A DNA stretch of 64,000 nucleotides, from contig JBBBDQ010001937.1 in assembly GCA_037127315.1 (NCBI GenBank), positions 670,001-734,000 of the forward strand, written 5' to 3'. Position 1 is the stretch's first letter. The number at the start of each line of letters is the position of its first letter. Below, piece after piece: positions 1-10,727 of this stretch. Origin of the DNA: Ascarosepion bandense. Lineage: Eukaryota > Mollusca > Cephalopoda > Sepiida > Sepiidae. The position numbers and the translations under genes were made by a program. The notes under the pieces were generated by a model that worked only from the letters and a program-made list of their open reading frames with translations, was not told the DNA's origin and made no database searches.

Positions 1-29
1 AAATAATCACTCATAAAGAACGATATCAA

Positions 30-81
<52 letters not shown>

Positions 82-195
82 GGGAAAAATCAGAAAACAA
101 TACCAGCAGAAAAGAACTGAAGTGTAAAGGTATGGCAACAATATGCACAAAATTTAGTCACCATGACAGAAACTACATTGCTTAGTTAAGTGAGA

Positions 196-245
<50 letters not shown>

Positions 246-428
246 ATATTATCTTACGTAAGTGGCATGACTCGGATTTACATCCCTATATATTTCCTTG
301 CCTATATATATATATATATATAGGTATAAATATTTCATATATCTAAGTGCAAGTAATTGATTATATATAAGATAGATTATATATTTTATGTGAGTAATAT
401 ATATATATATATATATATTTTATGTGAG

Positions 429-468
<40 letters not shown>
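1..468. repeat. Copy A of a ~770-bp direct segmental duplication
   Basis: The stretch holding ATGCACAAAATTTAGTCACC (about 143) recurs at about 913 with almost unchanged flanks, so roughly 450 bp is present twice in direct orientation. It contains (TA)n near 33-74, (CA)n near 199-242 and (TA)n near 430-468, whose lengths differ between copies. No gene is seen. The copy may be incomplete because it starts at the window edge. Confidence 0.75.
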
Positions 469-471
<3 letters not shown>

Positions 472-493
472 GTGTGTTATAAATATATATATA

Positions 494-543
<50 letters not shown>

Positions 544-544
544 T

Positions 545-748
545 GTCATCCACAGACAGATCTGCCCCGCTGCAGCACAGCCCACCAGTACGGTCAGACT
601 CCGAAACCCGATCAAACTGGCGTCAGTCGGCAATTCTACCTCTGGACTATGGGCGTTCGGTGGAAGACGGCAGACTTTTAAGCGCTTATATTATCATTTA
701 TTCGCGCCCGATAGCTCCAGTGCTGTAATTCATTTTACTGAATGAGTG
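545..748 (-). repeat. SINE-B copy (tRNA-like head on minus strand)
   Basis: Begins GTCATCCACAGACAGATCTG right after a (CA)n/(TA)n run and ends near ACTGAATGAGTGAT. It matches the other SINE-B copies at 3752, 4389 and 45490. The minus strand carries a degenerate B-box-like GGGTTTCG core where other copies have GGGTTTCAATCC. A short internal deletion removes part of the region between the TTAGACTCC and AAACCCGA blocks. It separates the two copies of the 770-bp duplication. The SINE assignment is inference from dispersed copies and tRNA-like boxes. Confidence 0.6.
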
Positions 749-795
749 ATATATATATTAACCGCCTACACCTAAAAACAAAATTCATTAGGCCA

Positions 796-968
796 AAAAA
801 ATCACTCACAAAGAAAGATATCAAATTAAATATATATATATATATGAATAACGGAAATATCAGGAAACAATAACAGAAGAAAAGAAGTGAAGAGTGAAGA
901 TATGACAACAATATGCACAAAATTTAGTCACCATGACAGAAACTACATTGCTTAGTTAAGTTAGAAAG

Positions 969-1037
<69 letters not shown>

Positions 1038-1102
1038 CGTAAGTGGCACGACTCGGTTTTGCATACCTATATATTTACTTGCCTCTACTCTCTCTCTCTC
1101 TC

Positions 1103-1136
<34 letters not shown>

Positions 1137-1218
1137 GGTATAGGTATAGATATTTCATATATCTAAGTTCAAGTAATTGATTATAGATATATAAGCTAGA
1201 TTATATATTTTATGTCTG

Positions 1219-1260
<42 letters not shown>
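796..1260. repeat. Copy B of the ~770-bp direct segmental duplication
   Basis: Aligns with 1-468 over TCACTCACAAAGAAAGATAT, the TTAGTCACCATGACAGAAAC block, the TTACGTAAGTGGCACGACTC block and the final TATATTTTATGT plus (TA)n. Internal (CA)n (972-1000), (TA)n (1003-1034, 1108-1135, 1219-1257) and (CT)n (1086-1103) tracts differ in length from copy A. Confidence 0.75.
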
Positions 1261-1587
1261 TTACGAATCAAGTAACTGGTCATAATATCACATTTTGAAA
1301 TCTTAAATTGCGCATCGACTAATAGACGCAAAAGTAATGAAATAGTTTTAGCGCGAAAAAAATTAATTTATACGGACATATGAAGATGGAATTGCTCAGT
1401 CCGAAAATAAAATATCATTATTAATATTTGATAACAAATAATCACTATAATTTGGAAAAGAGATCGAATATATGAAATTCTCATCAATCAATATTTCACA
1501 ATATATAGATATTAAATATTAATACATACACATAATAATATAATTACTTGGGTATATGCATATATACTTACATGTACATGTGCATGC

Positions 1588-1640
<53 letters not shown>

Positions 1641-1902
1641 CGAAAGGTAAATGATATTAAAGACAACAGTCATTTGTGTCGATTAATTTTATATTTCGAT
1701 TTTACCAAATTATCAGATGAGGAGGAAATCTCATTCGAAGTTGCTCCAAATTTCTTTTTGGAAACAATGTGGTCCAAGCTTTCAACTTTCTTAAGCCATC
1801 ATGAGAACAGGTAGAGAAAAATCGTCAGTTTAGTAAAAATATTGACTGTAGTAAAATGGAGAAAGAGTTTATTTTATCGTTTATATATATATATATATAT
1901 AT
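1261..1902. other. AT-rich stretch without a recognisable gene
   Basis: Contains (TA)n at 1591-1637 and 1880-1902. A frame from 1640 to 1814 is open but shares no motif I recognise and opens inside the microsatellite, so I do not call a gene. Confidence 0.5.
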
Positions 1903-2205
1903 TAATCATCCACATACAAGCCTGTTTCGCTGTATCACAGGTCACCAGTGTGGTTAGACATATCTACTTGATTCTGGCCAGGATCAAAACTCGACCGTTT
2001 TAGTGTAAGTCGGAGTCGCTACCCCCTAAGCCACAGGCGCATGGAACCAGAGAATTGAAATTTTAACGTGTTGTATATAAGCAGCGTATACCCACTCAAG
2101 TCACCGAAAGAACTCAATTCATTTCTGAAGAGTCACGCATATATAGCAGAAGTGGAAACAGTTTTTAAAATTTTCTTCTCTAGAGAGCTCAATCATCATG
2201 AGAGC

Positions 2206-2206
<1 letters not shown>
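1903..2206 (-). repeat. Diverged SINE-B copy, near full length
   Basis: Starts ATCATCCACATACAAGCCTG after (TA)n and includes the SINE-B landmarks TTCGCTGTATCACAG and CCAGGATC. It runs through the 5' half of the unit to GAGAGCTCAATCATCATGAG, which corresponds to GAGTGCTCAATCAGGGTGTG in the copy at 4389. It then abuts the (TA)n in which the Tc1-like element sits. It is more diverged than the copies at 4389-5138. Confidence 0.5.
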
Positions 2207-2252
<46 letters not shown>

Positions 2253-2411
2253 GTTGGATAAAATAGCAACCCGATTTTCATTTGTTTGTAACACCGTCAA
2301 AGGCTTTTAGATGTTTATTTTTTAATGTATTTCTATTGTTACTTGTCTATATTTCTAATAAATTCATTTTTTTTCCAGTATAGTCATCAGAAACTACTGA
2401 AATCCGTCGAC

Positions 2412-3655
2412 ATGTCAGACCTATCTTCTTCTTCTATGTGCCTGTCCTTTCAGGACGTAGGCGATCATGGTTTTCCACGTCTCCCTATCCCTTGTGGCTC
2501 CCAGTATGCTTGCTTCTGTTACTCCTGGCAACCCCCATTCCGTCATCCACCTGTCCAGGTCCTGCAAATATGTTATCCGCTGCCTTCCTCTGTCTTTCTT
2601 GCCTTCTATCTGACCAGTCAATATCAGGTTCTCCAGGCTTTCCTTCCTCATTGCATGTCCCTGTAACTTCAGTTGTCTCTCAGATTTCCAAAAAGGTCTA
2701 ATTGTTGGGTCTGTATGGCAGGCACAAACGTGACTGAAGCAGCCCGGATGCTGGACGTTTTAAAAGCTACAGTCTCGAACGTAATGACTACATATAAAAT
2801 ACACGGCAAAACATCATCGTCGAAGCACAATTCCGGAAAAAAAAATCGAATATTTCTGATAGGGTCCGTCGAACTCTGACGCGAATTTTCAGGAAAGACC
2901 ACAAAACAACAGCCCTTAAAGTAACTACTGAACCTAATAACCATCTCGAGCATCCAGTTTCTACAAAACAGATCAGGTTTCCAAGGGAGAGTTGCCATCA
3001 GGAAGCCCTTGCTCTCAACAGCAAACATGGCAAAGCGTTTAGAATGGTGTAAAAAAATCAGAACTGGTCTATGGAGCAGTGAAAAAAGGATATTATTTGA
3101 TGAATCATCATTCACTTTATTTCCGACCACTGGCCGACTTTACGTCTGGAGCACATGAGCCTTCTTCCTCATATGAAACATGGAAGAGGATCTGTAATGA
3201 TCTGCAGGGCAATATCATGGAAAACCGCCAACGAAATGGCTTCCCACTATGGTAGAACAAATAGTCAGGACTATTTAAGCATTTTATCTGACCAGGTACA
3301 TTTCGTGGTCTCGGAACCGTTCCCGAAAAGAAATTCAGTATTCCAGGATGATAATACCCCAATCTACACAGCCAACGTTGTCTCTGAATGGTACGAAGAA
3401 CATTCTGATGTAGTAGAATACTTTCTCTGGCCACCACTGTCTACAGAACTGAATATTATTGAGCATTTGTGGTGCACATTAGAAAACAAAGTGAGAAGTC
3501 GATATCCACCATCGACATCGCTAAAGGAACTGGAAGCAATTTTGACAGAAGAATGGACAAAAATTCCTTTAGAAACAATTCCCAATTTCTACAAATTCTT
3601 ACCTTGTAGAATGAAAGCAGTTAGTTCTGCAAAAGGGGCTCCTACCCTGTATTAA
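2412..3655 (+). pseudogene. Tc1-family transposase, broken
   Basis: The protein would bind the terminal repeats with an N-terminal HTH and cut and paste DNA with a DDE catalytic domain. The reading starts at ATGTCAGACCT (2412), is interrupted by 2423-2680, then resumes as DFQKGLIV and the HTH region (KATVSNVM). The first catalytic Asp lies in LFDESSF (about 3099); the second is in FQDDNTP (about 3350); the Glu is in NIIEHLW (3461). I count 36 residues between the last Asp and the Glu, so DD36E-like rather than DD34E. Frameshifts lie between 2876 and 3155. The C-terminal half (3155-3655, 166 aa, ending GAPTLY) is intact and contains the WPPLSTELN segment where WPAQSPDLN is usual. Confidence 0.85.
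2423..2680 (-). mobile_element. 5'-truncated RTE-like LINE 3' end nested in the Tc1 transposase
   Basis: On the minus strand it encodes the C-terminal end RQLKLQGHAMRKESLENLIL, then TGQIEGKKDRGRQR and a tail ending in GAAGAAGAAGAT. The same protein region is seen at 6005-6298 and 31262-31945. The insertion cuts the Tc1 reading exactly between ATGTCAGACCT and CTCAGATTTCC, leaving the transposon frame restorable on either side. It is therefore younger than the Tc1 copy. Confidence 0.85.
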
Positions 3656-3705
3656 AATTCATTTTTCTGTATTTTGAAGGTGTTTACATTATTTTGTGCA
3701 ACCCT

Positions 3706-3751
<46 letters not shown>

Positions 3752-3754
<3 letters not shown>

Positions 3755-3972
3755 ATCCGCAGGCAAATACATTCCGCTGCATCACAGCTCATCAGTACTT
3801 AGACATCCGATTGCTTCTAGCCAGGATTGAAACCCGACCAAACTGACATCAGTTGGCGATTCTACCTTGATCTAAAGACGCTCGGTAGAGGAAGAAGACT
3901 TTAGCGTGTTGTATAAAATGTATACACACGACAATAGCCTAGAATGTTCAAATTCATGACTGAATGAACGAT
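3752..3972 (-). repeat. SINE-B copy between two (TA)n tracts
   Basis: Starts GTCATCCGCAGGCAAATACA directly after (TA)n and ends at GACTGAATGAACGATTATAT before (TA)n. It contains GGATTGAAACCCGACC, the reverse of a B-box-like core, and GGCGATTCTACCT. The 5' arm is shorter than the 305-bp unit seen at 4389. Confidence 0.65.
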
Positions 3973-4009
3973 TATATATATATATATATATGAGGTGAAA
4001 GAAATATAT

Positions 4010-4300
4010 TCGTTTGATTGTTAGTTTAATAGTAAAACAGTGAGACCTAGTTTCCAATCTCGTAGCAACTTTAAATTCATGAAGTCGAGGCAGTGTGGGA
4101 AATTTTATCAGAACTAAAAGCATGAAAATATTTGTAGAAAAAACCAAATGAAAGTCGCGCCAGGCCAAAATCGTTTATATAACAGACCTTTTTTTAATTT
4201 TGTCAAGAATCTCTAGATATACGGTACAATCATCAGATTAGATAGAGTAGCAGTATTCAATGCAGGAACGAATTATAGATTCACAAATTTGTAAGATAGA
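4010..4300 (-). pseudogene. Diverged LINE-A reverse transcriptase fragment
   Basis: Minus-strand reading shows FFYKYFHAFSSD followed by an ETRSH-like segment, matching the LINE-A block FYKYFHGFCSDE ... RLETRSHPF seen at 10326-10727, plus a region near 4230-4300 that resembles the upstream part. Several stops are present. It is an old, non-functional LINE relic. Confidence 0.5.
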
Positions 4301-4388
4301 TTTTAAAGAGAAGGATCATCTGGCACGGAACAGTTTCCCAAACATTCCTGCAGTATCATTGTATCTGATATATATATATATATATATA

Positions 4389-5132
4389 GTCATACGCAGA
4401 CAGATCTGTTTCGCTGTATCTCAGCTTATCAGTACGGTTAGACATCCGGTTGCTTTTAACATAGGATTGAAACCCGACCGAATTGGCGTCAGTCTGCGAT
4501 TCTACCTCTGTTCTATAGGCGCTCGGTAGAAGGATGCAGACTTTTTAGCCTGTATATTATGATAATACACGCCTAATAGCTGAGAGTGTTCTAATTCACT
4601 GCTAAATAAACGATGCGTAGATGCTAGAGTAGCTACTGTTTTTCAAAGTCTACCATTCTTCCAGAGTGCTCAATCAGGGTGTGAGAGCGTAAATAGTCAT
4701 CCGCAGACAGATCTGTTTTGCTGTATCACAGCTCATCAGTAGGGTTAAACTCCGATTGCTTTTAACCCAGGATTGAAACCCGACCGAATTGGCGTCAGTA
4801 GGCGATTCTACCTCTGCCCTATGGGCGCTCGGTGGAGAAAGGCAAACTTTAGCGAGTTATATACAATGTCTTACCATCATACCCAGGACGAATGAGCAAT
4901 GATGAGGTTTTGGAAATGAAGGAAACGAAAATGTAAACACACGCCAGTCGCCGAGAGTGTTCAAGTTCATTACTGAATAACGATGCGTATATGCGTGAGT
5001 AGCTACTGTTTTTTCAAAGTCTGCCATTCCTCCATAGTGCTCAATCGGGGTGTGAGAGCTCATCAGTACGGTTAGACATCTGATTGCTTCTAGCCATGAT
5101 TGAAACCCGACCAAATTGACGTCAGTCGGCGA

Positions 5133-5138
<6 letters not shown>
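4389..5138 (-). repeat. Tandem SINE-B units (two units plus a partial third)
   Basis: GTCAT-CGCAGACAG occurs at 4389 and 4696, giving a ~305-bp direct repeat; a third partial unit starts near 5057 (AGCTCATCAGTACGG). Each unit contains GATTGAAACCCGACC and ends in GAGTGCTCAATC. The second unit has an extra ~65 bp (4871-4935) containing GAGCAATGATGAGGTTTTGG, which also occurs in the RTE-like LINE at 31262-31945, so a small LINE scrap is embedded. A further fragment follows (TA)n at 5176-5222. Confidence 0.6.
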
Positions 5139-5182
<44 letters not shown>

Positions 5183-5235
5183 CCGCAGACAGATCTCAGC
5201 TAATGAGTGCGGCTTGATTAACTTTTCGCTATCAA

Positions 5236-5822
5236 GTCAGTCAGTCAGTTAAGTGCCATACGTGATACACTTCTTGGGCGATCATGTCTCGAAAGAGACA
5301 TGACTGACTGGGCAGAAGATTATCCCGCAGTAGGTTGCCATTGCTTTCTGCGCTAGAGTAGTTGCCAAGCTGTCCTGTTACTTGACCTATAGCTTAAGTG
5401 GTAAGAGATGGATTATGTTATTAAGTAATAATTAGTGGGGATCAGTTTATTACTTCAAGACAATAGAAAAATGATCCCCCACTTTATGACCAGTAGAAGT
5501 CTTAATTATGTTTCCAACTATTATATTTAGTCAGTCAGTTAAGTGCCATACGTGATACACGGCTTTGGACGATCATGTCTCGAAAGAGACATGACTGACT
5601 GGGCAGAAGATTATCCCGCAGTAGGTTGCCATTGCTTTCTGCGGCAGACTGGTTGCTAACCAAGGCTATAGAACCTGTCCTGTTATTTCGCCCATAGCTG
5701 GAGAGAAGAGATGGATTAATACCTTTCCCAAGGCTATTTGCAACGAATTCAACTGGAATTCGAACTCGTCTCTCTGATTTCTCTTTCCGAGTCGATATCC
5801 ACTGGACCACAACGCACATCCG
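5236..5822 (-). repeat. SINE-A chain of two copies with intervening hairpin segment
   Basis: Two blocks begin with CAGTCAGTTAAGTGCCATAC (near 5240 and 5529), each followed by the CATGTCTCGAAAGAGACATG dyad and GGTTGCCATTGCTTTCTGC. The second runs to the tRNA-like head at 5822 (reverse of GTGCGTTGTGGTCCAGTGGA). Between them lies a ~50-bp GGGGATCAGTTT ... AATGATCCCCCAC inverted repeat (about 5435-5483), which recurs in other SINE-A chains. Confidence 0.8.
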
Positions 5823-6004
5823 GGGCTCTAGTACGTATAGTAAAATGTGTTTTTATGGCGCAAAGAATACTATGGTATATTTTGGTCTGTAATAGTGACT
5901 AGCTAAATTTAAAATAAGACAGACTGAATAACACCCTTTTTCTATCCCGACTTTTGACCATATGCCCCATTATTGAATTGCAACAAATGAAATAATATTT
6001 CTCT

Positions 6005-6298
6005 CGATTGTACCTAGCAAACAGGAAATTAATACTGAGCATCAGGAAGAGACAGCTGAAGTTCTTGGGACAAGCAATGAGGAAGGAGGGCTTGGAGAAT
6101 CTGATACTAACAGACCAAATAGAGGGGAAAAAGAGACAGGGGAAAGCAACGGATAACATATTTGAAGGACCTAATCAGGTGGATGACGGAACGAGGATTG
6201 CACGTTGTAACAGGAGAAGGCCTGCTCAGAGCCACCAGGGATAGGGAAACGTGGAAAGCCGTGGTCGCCTACGTCTTGAAGGGACTGGGCACATAGAA
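6005..6298 (+). mobile_element. RTE-like LINE 3' fragment
   Basis: Encodes RKLILSIRKRQLKFLGQAMR then KEGLENLILTDQIEGKK, the conserved C-terminal end of an RTE-like reverse transcriptase. After a frameshift it continues with CLEGVTG-like remnants and a 3' end GGGCACATAGAAAAAGAAG. The 5' portion is missing. It is a dead copy of the family at 31262-31945. Confidence 0.8.
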
Positions 6299-7036
6299 AA
6301 AGAAGTACCTGGAATCTATAAATTGAAGCGCAGTATTAGATCAGCAAAATTTGACGGTTGAAATAGTAAGATGAAATCGTAACTTCTTTGCGAACGGTTT
6401 CTTTTCTCACTCATCTAGTTGTGGAAGTCACAACATTATCAAACAATGACATAAATAGCCAATAACTGTATCCTAAACCACAATTATTCCCAATTAATTG
6501 CTCACAGAATAATTTAACCAAATAAAATAACCGTTTGAACATTACACAAACTACTAATGGTATATATAGATTGTCGCGCAAATGGCCTAACGACTGCGTT
6601 TAGTATGAAATAGACTGTCGTCTTTTGGGATTGATTTCAATGTCCGCTTATACACACAAACACACAATTTGCATTTATCGGAATGTTGTTTTCATCCTTG
6701 TTTTCCTATTCGCGACGGTTCTGCTATCTAGAAGGCTTACATTACATATGTTCGATTCATTATTGTTTGAAGAACATTTATATGAACATTCCTGACCACA
6801 TTCACAAATTAGAGTAATATCTATTGGCAATGCATGCATACAGCACCAGGTAAATAATAATAAAAATGTTCAAGGTCTTAAAGCCATCTTTTTAAAAAAG
6901 TAAAACCGTTACTAAACAAAATTAAGTATGAGTATAGAAACAATTTTCTAAAATACCTATAACAGTAACTCTTTTAAATAAATAAAGCAAGCAATTTATA
7001 AATAAGCAAATTATAATTTTTATTGATATTAAATCT
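6299..7036. other. No gene or recognised repeat
   Basis: AT-rich single-copy-looking sequence. No motif, coding run or internal repeat stood out on either strand. It ends at a (TA)n tract (7039-7081). Confidence 0.5.
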
Positions 7037-7037
7037 A

Positions 7038-7081
<44 letters not shown>

Positions 7082-7085
<4 letters not shown>

Positions 7086-7450
7086 GACAGGAACGGGTAC
7101 ATAGTCTAATGAACCCCATACGACACTCTGCCCTTCGGCTGAGCCCCGTCTGGGTTCCTGTCTGTCTAAAAGCAGAAAGTCTGACGAGGTTAATTCTGGT
7201 TAATGCACAACACAGAACGATATTTATCTACCTTCCCACTGAGGCTATATAGTTCGGTCAAAAATTTATTGTTTAATGTTCCCCAGCCGATACACTACCT
7301 TTCGGCGGAGTCTCGACTGGGTTACTCTCTGCCTTCGGGCACAGAGTCTGCTAACGTAAGTGCTCGTGCTAATGTACAACAGAGAACACTTTCAAACTTT
7401 TGTCTGAATGCTTTATATATTAAATATTATATGTTCACGTGATTGACGGT
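7082..7450 (+). repeat. Family D repeat (two related subunits), possibly LTR-like
   Basis: Two similar modules, one with CTGCCCTTCGGCTGAGCCCC (about 7130) and one with CTACCTTTCGGCGGAGTCTC (about 7295). The second module, with CTCTGCCTTCGGGC and CAGAGTC, aligns to the reverse complement of 33240-33340. It precedes a gypsy-like gag zinc-knuckle relic in the same orientation, which makes an LTR or leader origin possible, but I did not find LTR ends. Confidence 0.4.
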
Positions 7451-7544
7451 TACGTTTGTTGCACGGAGATCCATGTTCGTCCATACGTGTCAGTATCAAC
7501 ACTTTCTTTCTCCATAACGGATCCCAAATTAACTCTCTAGAAAA

Positions 7545-7790
7545 TAGTGGAAGAGTGTTATCGCAGAAAGTGTGGAAAGAGACCTTTCACAAGTACATAG
7601 CGTCCGACCACCTAAGAAAAATTCTATAGACGCTTATCAACATCTAACAGAACATTAATACAAACGGTGAATCCCCGTTGGTGTCTAATAGTTGCTACAA
7701 TTGTAGAGCTAAACATTTTAAAAGTAATTGTTTGTTAAGAACAAAAATGCTACGAATGTGAGTGGGTAGGATACAAAAGTACTTTGCAAA
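7545..7790 (+). pseudogene. Ty3/gypsy-like gag zinc-knuckle remnant
   Basis: Around 7690-7735 the + strand encodes CYNCRAKHFKSNC, a C-x2-C-x3-H-x4-C pattern close to the nucleic-acid-binding knuckle of LTR-retrotransposon Gag, followed by a second CYEC-like start near 7750. The reading is cut by the Helitron inserted at 7791. Gag coats the element RNA in virus-like particles. No complete gag frame remains. Confidence 0.5.
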
Positions 7791-7858
7791 TCTAAACTTA
7801 TTTATAATAGAACTTTGTGTATGTGTGTGTGTGTGTGTGTGCTTGTGTGTGTGTGTGT

Positions 7859-7898
<40 letters not shown>

Positions 7899-8561
7899 GT
7901 TATCTATAGACCACGAAACGGCTGAACCGATTTTCTTGAAAATTTACACATTTATACTATAAGCGTCTGCGAGTGCTCTTAGCTAGGTTTTGTGGCGTGG
8001 TACCCCCAATAAATATCGAAAATCGATAATCGAAAAAAATCGGGTTATAGAAGGAGTGGTCCGATTTTAATCCAATTTGATACTTCATAGACAAAGACAT
8101 AAGAAACGATATTCAGAAGTTTCAAGGTTGTAGTTCTTACAATAATGCAGAAAATCGATAATATATATATAAAAGGCAAGATGTTTGTGTGTGTGTGTCT
8201 GTTTATCTGCCTGTATGTCTGTATTTTTTCAGCCTTTTTATTTTAGTTTTTGCTTCGGGTTTGGCTCTAAGTAGGTACAATTGTAGTTCTTAGTCTCAGC
8301 CATGATATCTTTTACGCAGAGGACTTATTTAGCCTTCAACATTCAGTTTACGACTAAAAAATTTATCTGATATCGATACCAGCAAATCAAAACTTGACTT
8401 ACATCCATTTATTTTTCTTTCAGTCTATAGTTTCGTTTTAACTGGAAACAACTATTGCTTTTTAGTCTGTCGTGCCAACGTCCAAAGAGTCTGAGCTCCA
8501 AAACCATGGATTAGTTTTAAAGCCTTCATTACACCCGAGCAACGCCGGGCTATACTGCTAG
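7791..8561 (+). mobile_element. Non-autonomous Helitron (771 bp)
   Basis: Starts TCTAAACTTATTTATAATAG after an A, followed by a TTTGTGTGTG run and the block GAAACGGCTGAACCGATTTT that is typical of Helitron 5' regions. It ends ACCCGAGCAACGCCGGG (a short hairpin), CTATACTG and CTAG followed by T, the classical 3' signature and A|T target. No Rep/helicase is encoded. The (TG)n tract at 7817-7895 and a second internal 5'-like motif at about 8170 (AAAAGGCAAGATGTTTGTGT) suggest a composite. It interrupts a gypsy gag relic. Confidence 0.82.
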
Positions 8562-8562
8562 T

Positions 8563-9535
8563 ACAAAAAATAGAAGAAAATAAAACCTATGTGAACATGG
8601 TAAAGTCACAAATACTAAAAAATTTACAAAACTTCAAACGTCTCTTTAAATGAGTTACGAACATCTCAAAAGAGGTAATGTGTTTTTGTGAAGATTAATA
8701 ACGTAAAAATAAAACTACAACGACATACAGAATCTGATATGACTATCATAAATGAACAGACATGGAAAAAAATAAGTAAACACTGTTTATTAACTTCTAA
8801 AAAAAGTACCTCACGGAGTTTCAAGAAAGATATTGAACTTTATGGGTGAATTCATTAGTAACATTTCTTTTGTTGGTTAAACTAAAAACGCGGTGGTTTT
8901 TCATTAAAGAATAAAGCTAATTTATTTGGAACAGATTAAATCGCACATTTTGATCTTTGAGATCTCCCAATTAACTCTTTCTTCAACATAATAAATATGA
9001 TTACCTCCAATGCTAATCTATCAACTGAAATATTGAAGAGTTTTCCAGAGGTTTTCTCAGAAAGTCTAGGGAAATGCAGAAAAACAAATCCTAAATTTGT
9101 AGTTTTGAAGTAAAGGAGAATTTAACACCAATATTTAAACAAAAAAAAGTGTACTTTTTGTTGCATTAGAACCAATAAATAATAAATAATAGTAGAATTT
9201 GGTGAGATATCAAAAACAGATTATTCTGAATTTGCATCACAAACAGTTTACCTTAAAAAAAATAAAATAAAATCCACGTATTTCAACAGGGATAAGTGAA
9301 AGTTTGAAATTACCCGTTAACAATTGCAGAGGAAAATTTTGCCTAATAAATAATGGTTATTTTTTTTTTCGAAATTACATTTGTCAGGTACTTACTTACA
9401 AGTATTAGTAGATGAAGAGTATTCAAAACTATTAAGCGTTAACATTTATAGAAGACTATACAAATTTCACTATTACCATTTCACCATCTAATACATTTTT
9501 AATTAAAAAGTACGATTTTAAGATCAGTGAAAGAA
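8563..9535. other. No gene or recognised repeat
   Basis: AT-rich sequence with short A/T runs only. No coding run above background, no inverted repeat or family seen elsewhere in the window. Confidence 0.5.
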
Positions 9536-9539
9536 TATA

Positions 9540-9843
9540 CTGTTGTTGTGCAGTGAATAACGACTTGGAACGACAAATCGGGGTGCCGAGTTCGAATTCC
9601 AGTTGCATTCCTTGCATTCACTTACACCCAAATACCCGGTATTAATCCATATTAATCCATATTTTGAATCCTGTTATGTGATAAATAACAGGACAGATTG
9701 GGTTCAATAGCTTTGACTGGCAACCAATCTACCACAGAAAGCAATGGTAACATATTGCCGGATAATATTATGCCCAGTCAGTCATGTTTCTTTCGAGACA
9801 TGATCACTCAAAGCGTGTATCACGTATGGCACTTAACTGACTG
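9540..9843 (+). repeat. SINE-A copy, near full length
   Basis: Starts TTGTTGTGCAGTGAATAACG, with B-box-like GAGTTCGAATTCC at about 9590. It continues through AATAACAGGACAG, CAACCAATCTACC and AGTCATGTTTCTTTCGAGAC, and ends GGCACTTAACTGACTG. A small duplication of ATTAATCCAT is present near 9640. RNA polymerase III promoter boxes are inferred from position and consensus. Confidence 0.85.
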
Positions 9844-9869
9844 AAGGAATAATGCGAATTGTTTATGTC

Positions 9870-10325
9870 CAGTGACCTGTCAGCTTAACACTAGTCCCTT
9901 TCTCACTGATGAGATGTTGCTTCTCTCTGTCTATTCTACAAATATTTTCATGCCTTCGGATCCGAGGAGCTTAGCTCATTGATGCCCACTCCACAAGAAT
10001 TTACTCAAGCAACCAGACTGGTAACAAGGTCCCCACATTTTACAATTACAGTTTCATCATATAGAAGCAGCCGTCTCTTCTACTTCATCAGCTTCTTTTC
10101 TCGCACTTCCCGCCTGTGGAACTCACCTCTCTCGTCCACTTGACTCCAGTCCTTCTCTCGTTCTCTCCCCATCATCTCATGTACATTGTTCTTTTCCTTT
10201 ATCATTCTACCCTCGCAACTATCCTTACACTGGTGTTCCCTTCCTTCTCTTGACCTTTCTCCGACACCCTATATAACAGCTGCATCTTACTGTTCACTCT
10301 CCTCTAGTTTAAACTTTCACTCTTC
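9870..10325 (+). mobile_element. LINE-A 3' fragment (RT C-terminus)
   Basis: Plus-strand reading gives the LINE-A end block: EFTQATRLVTRSPHF then FFSRTSRLWNSP, with frameshifts. The upstream RT palm is absent. It meets an oppositely oriented LINE-A copy at about 10326, tail to tail. Confidence 0.8.
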
Positions 10326-10727
10326 TCTTAAGTAGCCGTCAGGAAAGCAAGAATATGGAAGAGAGTTCCACTGACAGTTAGTGCGAGAAAAGAAGTTGGT
10401 ACAGTAGAATTGTCGGCTGTATGTGGTTGATGTAACTCTGAATGGGTGGGACCTAGTTTCCAGTCTGTTTGCACGAGTAAACTCATGTGGCAGGGACACC
10501 AGTTCGTCTGAGCAAAAGCCATGAAAATATTTATAGAACAGAAAGAGGGAAGTCACATCCCGTCGGTGAGAAAGTGGCTGTAGTCGAGCCGCCAAGTCGG
10601 CACATATCACATTAATGATTCTCCTTTGGGGCCTATCGAGAACACTGAGATGAACAGTGAGAGCGCTTGACCATATATGACTGTTGTATTCCATGCACGG
10701 ACGGATGTTTGATATGTATATGTGCAA
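10326..10727 (-). pseudogene. LINE-A reverse transcriptase C-terminal fragment
   Basis: A 136-aa minus-strand frame contains MEYNSHIWSSALTVHLSVLD, RPQRRIINVICADLAARLQ, LSHRRDVTSLFLFYKYFHGF and FFSRTNCQWNSLPYSCFPDG. This is the thumb/C-terminal region shared by Jockey/CR1-like LINEs (HIW...LDRLQRRI motif). Palm and endonuclease domains are missing. The element is inserted beside a gypsy integrase remnant whose frame starts at 10728. Confidence 0.88.

Larger units (their letters stand above)
2249..3707 (+). mobile_element. Tc1-like DNA transposon with (TA)n on both sides
   Basis: The left end AGGGGTTGGATAAAATA (2249) and the right end, read on the minus strand as AAGGGTTGCACAAAATA (3707), form imperfect terminal inverted repeats. 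Both ends abut (TA)n, as expected for the TA target of Tc1/mariner elements. The interior encodes a decayed transposase (2412-3655) and carries a minus-strand RTE-like LINE insertion at 2423-2680. The element is non-functional by frameshifts and stops. Confidence 0.88.

Noticed and set aside
424..745. Open frames rich in IYIYIY and HTHTHT near (TA)n and (CA)n tracts
   Set aside because: Pure translations of dinucleotide repeats; the same pattern appears at every such tract on either strand.
7762..7962. CVCVCV frame as a cysteine-rich peptide
   Set aside because: Translation of the (TG)n tract inside the Helitron.
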